Shown here one piece after another: positions 1 through 5,109 of a DNA stretch of 6,452 nucleotides. How positions within the stretch are numbered: the first letter of the stretch is position 1; each line of letters starts with the position of its first letter. Below the pieces are notes generated by a model, which saw nothing but the letters and a program-made list of their open reading frames with translations, was not told the origin of the DNA and searched no databases. Both the position numbers and the translations under genes were made by a program. Source of the DNA: Campylobacteraceae bacterium (GTDB lineage Bacteria > Campylobacterota > Campylobacteria > Campylobacterales > Campylobacteraceae); assembly GCA_031276365.1 (NCBI GenBank), contig JAISNG010000094.1:1-6452 (forward strand). The letters are read 5' to 3'.

Positions 1-1
1 C

Positions 2-67
2 GATGGTAAAGTTTATATTTACACTCATTTGCTTTTGACGCATAAATATTTTGAAAATTTCTATTGA
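2..67 (+). CDS. Possible 3' end of a gene entering from the left edge
   Basis: One frame is open from the window edge to a TGA at 65-67 and reads DGKVYIYTHLLLTHKYFENF plus a final Tyr. The composition (charged and aromatic residues mixed, no homopolymer runs) looks like a genuine C-terminus, but I do not recognise the family. An open run of 21 codons is not rare by chance in DNA this AT-rich, so the call is weak. If real, the gene is co-directional with mntP and separated from it by about 255 non-coding bases that hold a separate promoter, so the two need not be one operon. Confidence 0.3.
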   Translation, partial: DGKVYIYTHLLLTHKYFENFY

Positions 68-255
68 ATTATTACAAGCTTAAAATGAAATTATTGACTA
101 AGATAAAACAGTATTTGCACCTGATAAAACGATAAAAAGAAAGCCGTATAAACCATACTCTGATGTATGAAAACTAAAACAAAAAGACGTTTTGATAAAG
201 ATATTTGATGCGACGACAATATATGCAAAGAAGCGGTAAAATTTCTCCTGTATAT
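68..255. other. AT-rich non-coding stretch upstream of the mntP promoter
   Basis: I see no convincing gene here. A leftward frame covering 98-295 would need a TTG start, has no Shine-Dalgarno sequence before it, and encodes a Phe/Ile/Tyr-rich product typical of translated AT-rich spacer. A short hairpin CATAC / TCTGAT loop / GTATG lies at 154-169 but has only five pairs and no T-run after it. The left arm of the inverted repeat around the mntP promoter starts at 230. I see nothing resembling a yybP-ykoY manganese riboswitch. Confidence 0.55.
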
Positions 256-293
256 TTGACAAAAATTTATAAATTATGATATTGTACCGCTTC
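230..293. repeat. 9-bp perfect inverted repeat flanking the mntP promoter
   Basis: GAAGCGGTA at 230-238 is matched exactly by its reverse complement TACCGCTTC at 285-293. The arm centres are 55 bp apart, about five helical turns. The left arm ends 17 bp before the proposed -35, and the right arm begins at the last base of the -10 and covers the expected transcription start. Only the right arm would be mostly transcribed, so this is not an RNA hairpin of the mntP leader. It could be a pair of operator half-sites, but a chance match is possible. Confidence 0.45.
256..285 (+). promoter_or_regulatory. Predicted sigma-70-type promoter of mntP, extended -10
   Basis: TTGACA at 256-261 is a perfect -35. 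After an 18-base spacer comes TATTGT at 280-285, which matches TATAAT at four of six positions and is preceded by TG plus one base (TGATATTGT), the extended -10 form. Transcription would start near 291-293, giving a leader of about 30 nt. That leader contains the unusually GC-rich stretch CGCCGCCGCCG at 299-309 and a weak ribosome site AGGGT at 312-316, six bases before the ATG. Confidence 0.6.
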
Positions 294-322
294 AAAATCG
301 CCGCCGCCGATAGGGTAAATTT

Positions 323-883
323 ATGAGCTTGATAGAGATTGTTTTAATTGCCGTAGGATTGTCAATGGACGCGTTTGCCGCGTCTGTAGTGTTGGGTTTG
401 AGTGCAAAAAAGGCGCGGCATGTGATTGTTCCAAGTTTATATTTTGGTTTTTTTCAGGCTTTTATGCCCATGATAGGGTACTTTGGCGGCGTATTTTTTG
501 CAGATGAAATTCAAGATTTAGACCATTGGATAGCATTCATATTGCTTGTAATTATCGGAATTTTTATGATAAAAGGCGGTTTTTCAAAAGAGAAAATAGA
601 ACACTGCAGCGATAAAAGCTCATTTAAACATTTTGGGATATTGGCATTGGCGGTTGCGACCAGCATAGACGCAATGGCTGTAGGCATAACGTTTGCTTTT
701 TTTGAAGTTAATATATACAAAGCGGCATTGATAATCGGCGCAATAACATTTTTTATCTCAGCATACGGCGTTATAACAGGCAGAAAATTTGGTGCAAAAT
801 TTAAATCAAAAGCCGAATTTACAGGCGGTTTTATACTTATCGCGATAGGGATAAAAATCATTTTAGAACATCTGTTCTTTTAA
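323..883 (+). CDS. mntP: Manganese efflux pump MntP
   Basis: This 186-residue inner-membrane protein should export Mn2+ and so protect against manganese excess. It shows the two-fold internal repeat of the MntP (formerly DUF204/YebN) family: GLSMDAFAAS at residues 12-21 and ATSIDAMAVG at 112-121, each centred on a membrane-embedded aspartate (D16, D116) important in the family. Other family stretches are HWIAFILLVIIG (68-79) and the C-terminal AEFTGGFILIAIGIKI (164-179). About six membrane helices are visible (near 4-26, 36-56, 66-86, 103-122, 131-150 and 166-184), joined by a short charged loop around 88-102. The length is close to that of the E. coli protein (188). The ATG is preceded by AGGGT with a six-base gap. 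The gene has its own likely promoter and no manganese riboswitch that I can see. It converges on acpS. Confidence 0.95.
   Translation: MSLIEIVLIAVGLSMDAFAASVVLGLSAKKARHVIVPSLYFGFFQAFMPMIGYFGGVFFADEIQDLDHWIAFILLVIIGIFMIKGGFSKEKIEHCSDKSSFKHFGILALAVATSIDAMAVGITFAFFEVNIYKAALIIGAITFFISAYGVITGRKFGAKFKSKAEFTGGFILIAIGIKIILEHLFF
865..881 (+). terminator. Weak hairpin plus T-run at the end of mntP
   Basis: AGAAC (865-869), loop ATCT, then GTTCT (874-878) runs directly into four T residues (878-881). The structure lies inside the last codons of mntP and overlaps its stop codon. With five mostly A-T pairs it would be a poor intrinsic terminator. It is nonetheless the only candidate in the very short gap between the convergent mntP and acpS genes. 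Leftward transcripts from acpS would meet the same palindrome but no T-run. Confidence 0.25.
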
Positions 884-896
884 ATATTCTCCGCAA

Positions 897-1274
897 TCAG
901 TGTGTTAATTTTTGCTTTCGAGGCGCTTCGCCCTCTATGGCGGCGGCAGCTATCGCAAAACCTCCGTCATGAGATATGGAGAGCGATACGGAGGTGATTT
1001 TGTAGGTTTTGACAAGATGCGGCGAGAGCGTAAAAGAGGGTGCGCCGTTTGGAAGTTTGTAGATTTTGATATCAAAAAATCCGCACTCTTTTGATATGCC
1101 AAGCCCAAGAGCTTTGGATATAGCCTCTTTAGCCGCAAAAAATCCAGCCGCACTTTGAGCGTTTTTGACGAGTTTTATCTCATCTTTGTCAAGGTATTTT
1201 TCAAGAGCTTTTTTTTCAAAACGTTCCAAAAATTTTTCAAACCGTTCAATCTGAATTATATCTATGCCTATCAT
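897..1274 (-). CDS. acpS: Holo-[acyl-carrier-protein] synthase AcpS
   Basis: AcpS transfers the 4'-phosphopantetheine arm from coenzyme A to a serine of acyl carrier protein, making the active carrier for fatty-acid synthesis in the cytoplasm. The 125-residue product has the family landmarks in order: MIGIDIIQIERF at the N-terminus with the metal-binding D5, GFFAAKEAISKALG (44-57) with the catalytic-site E50 and K54, and SLSISHDGG (97-105) near the end. The length fits the stand-alone trimeric AcpS group. I start at the ATG at 1272-1274 because the family begins MIG(I/T)D; the frame also has a TTG at 1281-1283 that would add three residues, just downstream of an in-frame TGA. The ribosome site is poor. 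The last dozen residues (EAPRKQKLTH) are a basic tail beyond the fold. The gene stands alone, convergent with mntP and divergent from ybhG. Confidence 0.95.
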   Translation of the reverse strand: MIGIDIIQIERFEKFLERFEKKALEKYLDKDEIKLVKNAQSAAGFFAAKEAISKALGLGISKECGFFDIKIYKLPNGAPSFTLSPHLVKTYKITSVSLSISHDGGFAIAAAAIEGEAPRKQKLTH

Positions 1275-1303
1275 GAATTGCAACCATCATTTTTTTATTA
1301 ATT

Positions 1304-1335
1304 TTGAATTTTATTAAGTAAACTTTCGCTATTAT
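1304..1335 (+). promoter_or_regulatory. Predicted promoter of the ybhGFSR operon
   Basis: TATTAT at 1330-1335 matches the -10 consensus at five of six positions, and a start near 1342 would leave a leader of about 20 nt that just contains the ribosome site. TTGAAT at 1304-1309 is the best -35 but sits 20 bases away, longer than ideal. The T-rich upstream run and ATTAAGTAA just before the -10 resemble the -35-independent sigma-70 promoters described for Campylobacter. The element overlaps the acpS -10 on the other strand. I see no obvious operator palindrome. Confidence 0.45.
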
Positions 1336-1339
1336 ATCA
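1331..1339 (-). promoter_or_regulatory. Predicted extended -10 promoter of acpS
   Basis: Read on the minus strand, these bases are TGATATAAT, a perfect TATAAT with the extended -10 TG one base upstream. No good -35 is seen, which is tolerable for an extended -10 and usual in Campylobacterota, whose sigma-70 promoters often lack one. Transcription would start near 1324 and give a leader of about 50 nt before the ATG at 1274. The element uses the same bases as the rightward -10 of ybhG. Confidence 0.55.
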
Positions 1340-1353
1340 CTCTAAAATAAATG

Positions 1354-1359
1354 AAGGAG
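1354..1359 (+). promoter_or_regulatory. Ribosome binding site of ybhG; start codon ambiguous
   Basis: AAGGAG at 1354-1359 is the strongest Shine-Dalgarno sequence in the window. It lies only two bases before the ATG at 1362 but five bases before the in-frame GTG at 1365. Ordinary spacing rules therefore favour the GTG (protein starting at codon 2), while codon strength favours the ATG. The difference is one residue. Confidence 0.6.
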
Positions 1360-1361
1360 AT

Positions 1362-2333
1362 ATGGTGAAAAAACGTTTCATTTTTATCCTTTTTTGTATT
1401 GCGCTAATCGCTGCTTTCGTAGTTATCTACACATATCCGAAAGATAAGGATATTTCGTTCTATGGCAATGTGGACACAAGAACGGTAAATCTGGGCTTTC
1501 GTTTTTTGGGCAAGATAGAAAAGATAAACAAAGATGAGGGCGACAGTGTAAGTAAAGATGAAGTTTTGGTAACTTTAGACAGTAAAAATCTGCACAATAA
1601 TATAGCAGAAGTAGGGGCAAGGCTTGATGCCGAAAAGATAAAACTTAACAAACTTCAAAATGGCTTCAGAAAAGAGGATATCAATGAAGCAAAGGGCGAA
1701 TTTGAATCCGCCGCCGCCAATTTTAAGTTGGCAGAAGATGTATTTTTAAGGCAAGAGAGACTTTTTGAAAAGAGCGCTACTTCAAAAGAGGCTTATTTAA
1801 ATGCCAAATATAAATATGAAGCCGCCGCAGGTACGCTTAAGAAAGCCGAATCTATCTATAAAATGCGTATAAAAGGCTATCAAAGTGAAGATATAGAGGC
1901 TCAAAACGCACTTGTTCTCTCACTCGAGGCGGCTTTAAAAACTGCCAGACAGGATTTAGAAGATAGCGAAATCAAATCCCCGTTTGACGGCGTCATTTTG
2001 GCGAGGTTGAAAGAGGAGGGCGCGATAGTAAATCCAGGCGAAAAGGTTTTGGAAGTTTCAAGACAAGATGAATTTTGGGTAAAAGCCTATGTGGACGAAT
2101 CTCATCTGGGAACTATTTCTCAAGGAGATGAAGTTTTGGTCTATACTGACGTGCGCGCAGAACCTTATTTGGGCATTATCGGAAATATATCGCCGATAGC
2201 CGAATTTACTCCTAAAAATATTGAAACGGAGGAGCTGCGCTCCGACCTTGTTTTTCGTTTTAGAGTTTTGATAAAAGATTCGGATAAAAAACTTAAACAG
2301 GGAATGCCCGTAACTGTAAAATTAAAAAAATGA
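1362..2333 (+). CDS. ybhG: YbhG-like membrane-fusion (HlyD family) subunit of ABC exporter
   Basis: This periplasmic adaptor should bridge the YbhF-YbhS-YbhR inner-membrane transporter to an outer-membrane TolC-type channel. The 323 residues show, in order: a single N-terminal membrane anchor (about 5-24) after the basic VKKR; a biotinyl-lipoyl half with YGNVDTRTVNLGFRFLGKI (34-52) and DEGDSV (58-63); a long alanine/glutamate/lysine-rich alpha-helical hairpin (about 78-203); the second lipoyl half with IKSPFDGVIL (204-213); and beta-barrel and membrane-proximal parts with VKAYVDESHL (240-249), AEFTPKNIET (280-289) and KQGMPVTVKL (312-321). These stretches closely follow E. coli YbhG as I remember it, so the assignment is to YbhG, not only to HlyD in general. 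It is the first gene of the operon and its TGA overlaps the next start in an ATGA. The substrate cannot be read from the sequence. Confidence 0.9.
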   Translation: MVKKRFIFILFCIALIAAFVVIYTYPKDKDISFYGNVDTRTVNLGFRFLGKIEKINKDEGDSVSKDEVLVTLDSKNLHNNIAEVGARLDAEKIKLNKLQNGFRKEDINEAKGEFESAAANFKLAEDVFLRQERLFEKSATSKEAYLNAKYKYEAAAGTLKKAESIYKMRIKGYQSEDIEAQNALVLSLEAALKTARQDLEDSEIKSPFDGVILARLKEEGAIVNPGEKVLEVSRQDEFWVKAYVDESHLGTISQGDEVLVYTDVRAEPYLGIIGNISPIAEFTPKNIETEELRSDLVFRFRVLIKDSDKKLKQGMPVTVKLKK

Positions 2334-4021
2334 CAGCCGTCAGCGCATGTAATGTTACAAAATCGTTCAAAGGCAATATCGCCCTTAATCAAATAAATTT
2401 TACTGCCAAAAGAGGCGAAATAACAGGACTTGTAGGACCTGACGGCGCGGGTAAGACTACGCTCATCAGACTGCTTACTGGGCTTATGAACTTTGAGAGC
2501 GGAGAGCTTGAAGTTTTGGGCGTAAAGATGCCTAATAAAAGCAGTAAATTTTTAGAAGACATCGGATATATGCCGCAAAAATTCGGACTTTATGAGGATT
2601 TGAGCGTTTTGGAAAATTTACGGCTTTACGGCTATTTACAAGATACGGCGCATACGGATATACGTATAGACGAGTTACTGAGATTTACAAAATTAAAACA
2701 GTTCAGCGCAAGACGGACGGCAAATCTATCAGGCGGCATGAAGCAAAAACTTGCTCTTGCATGTACGCTTATAAAAAAGCCGAAAATCCTACTTTTAGAC
2801 GAGCCGAGCGTTGGAGTTGACCCGATATCAAGACGTGATTTGTGGGAGATGATACATCTACTGATGGATGGCGATATGGCGGTGATTTGGAGTACGTCAT
2901 ATCTAAACGAAGCGCAAATGTGCGACAGCGTGCTTTTATTAAATAACGGTAATGTTTTGTATCATGGCTCTCCTGATAAGCTGATGAACAACGTAAAGGG
3001 AAGAGTGTTTAAAATAGAGGGAGATTTTTTCAACAAAAGGGAGGCTGTAGGTTCTATTTTGGAATCCGATGCACTGCTCGACGCCGCTTTGGTAGGCTCA
3101 TATGTAAAGACAGTATTGCAAAAAGATAACTCCTTTCCTAATGATATTTTAAATACGATTGGAGAAAATATTAAAGTTTTGGATTTGGAGCCAAGCTTTG
3201 AAGATGCTTTTCTTGATGTTTTGGGCGTCAAAACAAAAGCGCACTCTGTTTTGGCAAATGTAATGTCTGATTTTTCTAAACAGAAAAGTTTGATATCGGT
3301 AAAAGATTTGACGAAAAAATTCGGTAATTTTACAGCTGTTGATAATGTAAGTTTTAATGTTAATGCGGGCGAAGTTTTTGGACTTTTAGGACCAAACGGC
3401 GCAGGAAAATCAACCATGTTCAAGATGCTTTGCGGACTTTTGACGCCGACTTCGGGCAAAATCAAAATACTTGAAGGAAGCTTGACGGATATAAAAGTAA
3501 GGCAAAATATAGGATATATGGCGCAGAAATTCTCTCTTTACGGGGATTTGAAACTTAAAGACAATCTTAACTTTTTTGCAAGATTGTACGAAGTAAAAAA
3601 TGCACATGAGAGGATAAATACGATGATAGATATTTTTGATTTTAAAAAATATCTTCATATAAACGCCAATATTCTTCCGCTTGGTATCAAACAGCGTTTA
3701 GCGCTTGCCTGTTCGCTCATGCATGAGCCTTCCGTTCTGTTTTTGGACGAGCCGACTTCGGGCGTTGATGTGATTACGAGAAAAGAGTTTTGGACGCATA
3801 TAAACAATGTGGCAAAACATGGCGTTTGCGTGATGGTAACTACGCACTTCATGGATGAAGCGGAGTATTGCGATAAAATAATGCTGATATACAAAGGCAA
3901 AGCAATAGCTGTTGGAACGCCTGATGAATTAAAGGCGCAAGTATCTCCGAGCGCGTCGCTGGAAGATGCTTTTATACATCTTGTAAAAATATATGATGAA
4001 GAGAGAGCGCACAAAAAATGA
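2330..4021 (+). CDS. ybhF: YbhF-like tandem ABC exporter ATPase (two NBDs)
   Basis: This cytoplasmic protein hydrolyses ATP to drive the YbhS/YbhR permease pair. Two nucleotide-binding domains are fused. NBD1: Walker A GPDGAGKTT (36-44), Q-loop MPQ (81-83), signature LSGGMKQK (133-140), Walker B ILLLDEP (153-159, E158); where the switch histidine is expected it has WSTSY, with S190. NBD2: Walker A GPNGAGKST (354-362), Q-loop MAQ (397-399), signature LPLGIKQ (449-455) in place of LSGGQ, Walker B VLFLDEP (469-475, E474), switch H506. Each NBD ends in the DrrA-type tail (SFEDAFLDVLG at 289-299, SLEDAFIHLV at 543-552). A composite site forms from one domain's Walker A and the other's signature, so site NBD2-A/NBD1-signature is intact and the other carries both defects. 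I recall the same substitutions in E. coli YbhF. No Shine-Dalgarno sequence precedes the ATG, which overlaps the ybhG stop, so translation is probably coupled. Confidence 0.93.
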   Translation: MTAVSACNVTKSFKGNIALNQINFTAKRGEITGLVGPDGAGKTTLIRLLTGLMNFESGELEVLGVKMPNKSSKFLEDIGYMPQKFGLYEDLSVLENLRLYGYLQDTAHTDIRIDELLRFTKLKQFSARRTANLSGGMKQKLALACTLIKKPKILLLDEPSVGVDPISRRDLWEMIHLLMDGDMAVIWSTSYLNEAQMCDSVLLLNNGNVLYHGSPDKLMNNVKGRVFKIEGDFFNKREAVGSILESDALLDAALVGSYVKTVLQKDNSFPNDILNTIGENIKVLDLEPSFEDAFLDVLGVKTKAHSVLANVMSDFSKQKSLISVKDLTKKFGNFTAVDNVSFNVNAGEVFGLLGPNGAGKSTMFKMLCGLLTPTSGKIKILEGSLTDIKVRQNIGYMAQKFSLYGDLKLKDNLNFFARLYEVKNAHERINTMIDIFDFKKYLHINANILPLGIKQRLALACSLMHEPSVLFLDEPTSGVDVITRKEFWTHINNVAKHGVCVMVTTHFMDEAEYCDKIMLIYKGKAIAVGTPDELKAQVSPSASLEDAFIHLVKIYDEERAHKK

Positions 4022-5109
4022 ATAAAAAACGCTTGATAGCATTGATTAAAAAGGAAAATTTGCAGATAACACGAGACCCGAGCGCGTTGTTGATAGTTGT
4101 CATACTGCCGATTTTACTGCTTTTTTTGATGGGATACGCCGTGTCGCTTGATGCTAAAAATATATCGCTTGGTATAGTGTCAAAAAGTAGCAGCGCTCAT
4201 GCAAGGGAGCTTGTCAAATCTTTCAGTGGGTCAAAATATTTTATTGTTACGGAAAATAAAAATAAAGCGCTTTTGATGGATATGATGCAAAACAATAAAA
4301 TAAAAGCGGTTTTGGAGATAGACGATGAGTTCGGCAAGGGAGGCAGTTATAAAATACAGCTTCTCATAGACGCCACAGAGCCTAATCTCGCTGGTTTTAT
4401 ACAAAAATATGTAAACAGCGTTATCTCTATTTGGGCGCGGCAAAACAGTATCATAACCGCCAATGATACAAAAATTGAATCACGATACTGGTTCAATCAA
4501 CCCGTTTCAAGCAGATATTTTTTGATTCCAGGCTCAATTGTTATCATTATGACTATGATAGGAACGATTTTAACTTCGCTTGTTATAGCAAGAGAGTGGG
4601 AGAGGGGAACTATGGAGGCGATAATGGCAACGCCGACTTCTATGATGGAGATAGTTATAGGTAAGATAATTCCATATTTTGTTCTTGCGATGGGTTCTTT
4701 GCTGCTCTGTTTTCTCATAGCCTATTTTTGGTATGAAATACCTTTCAGAGGCAGTCTGCTGGTACTTTTTCTGATGGGTGCGATATATCTTTTTCCTGCT
4801 CTTGTCAGCGGACTTTTAATCTCTGCGGTTACAAAAAATCAATTTGTAGCTGCCCAAATATCGCTTGTAGGCTCATTTTTGCCTGCATTTTTATTGTCTG
4901 GATTTTTGTTTGAGATAGAAAACATGCCACAATGGCTGCAGGTATTAACGCATATTGTACCTGCAAGATATTTTGTAAATTCCGTCCAAACTCTTTTTTT
5001 AGCGGGAAATGTATATGATATATTTTTAGTAAACGCTCTTGGAATCATGATAATCGGAACAGTTATATTTTTGCTGGTTTTGGTAAAATCAAGAAAGGGA
5101 CTTGAATGA
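4018..5109 (+). CDS. ybhS: YbhS-like ABC-2 exporter permease
   Basis: One of two inner-membrane subunits that form the export path. The 363 residues have the ABC-2 layout: a cytoplasmic start with KKENLQITRDPS (11-22), one membrane helix (about 22-42), a large periplasmic domain (about 44-165) containing SRYWFNQP (155-162), then five helices (near 170-190, 212-236, 246-270, 278-298 and 333-355). AREWERGTMEAIMATP (191-206) is the conserved cytoplasmic coupling segment after the second helix, and LLSGFLFEIENMPQWLQ (292-308) is a typical C-terminal landmark. The match in motif order and length to E. coli YbhS is close. It is paralogous to the next gene: both contain PFRGSLL (here 242-248) and ENMPxWLQ, though their DNA has diverged, which points to an old duplication. 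The ATG overlaps the ybhF stop. A purine-rich GAAGAGAGAG some ten bases upstream is a mediocre ribosome site. Confidence 0.92.
   Translation: MNKKRLIALIKKENLQITRDPSALLIVVILPILLLFLMGYAVSLDAKNISLGIVSKSSSAHARELVKSFSGSKYFIVTENKNKALLMDMMQNNKIKAVLEIDDEFGKGGSYKIQLLIDATEPNLAGFIQKYVNSVISIWARQNSIITANDTKIESRYWFNQPVSSRYFLIPGSIVIIMTMIGTILTSLVIAREWERGTMEAIMATPTSMMEIVIGKIIPYFVLAMGSLLLCFLIAYFWYEIPFRGSLLVLFLMGAIYLFPALVSGLLISAVTKNQFVAAQISLVGSFLPAFLLSGFLFEIENMPQWLQVLTHIVPARYFVNSVQTLFLAGNVYDIFLVNALGIMIIGTVIFLLVLVKSRKGLE
5095..5100 (+). promoter_or_regulatory. Ribosome binding site of ybhR inside the end of ybhS
   Basis: AAGGGA at 5095-5100 lies five bases before the ATG at 5106, within the last codons of ybhS. 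It supports this start, even though the gene also overlaps the ybhS stop by four bases. By contrast, the ybhF start has no comparable sequence. Confidence 0.6.

Noticed and set aside
98..295. Leftward open frame of 65 codons upstream of mntP
   Set aside because: It needs a TTG start, has no Shine-Dalgarno sequence, overlaps the mntP promoter on the other strand, and its Phe/Ile/Tyr-rich product is what AT-rich spacer yields.
511..861. Long antisense frame inside mntP
   Set aside because: It is a shadow of a clear conserved gene. The translation is Ala/Ile/Pro/Asn-rich without any family motif.
1281..1283. TTG as the start of acpS
   Set aside because: It would add only Met-Gln-Phe before the family-typical MIGIDI start, and the ATG at 1272-1274 is the stronger codon. 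It cannot be fully excluded because neither start has a good ribosome site.
3361..3420. Could ybhF be two genes joined by a sequencing error
   Set aside because: The frame is continuous for 563 codons, the linker between the NBDs has normal coding character, and tandem NBDs are the normal form of YbhF.
2962..3465. 167-codon antisense frame inside ybhF
   Set aside because: It lies opposite well-conserved ATPase sequence including the NBD2 Walker A, has low-complexity Ser/Lys/Phe composition and has no ribosome site or promoter.
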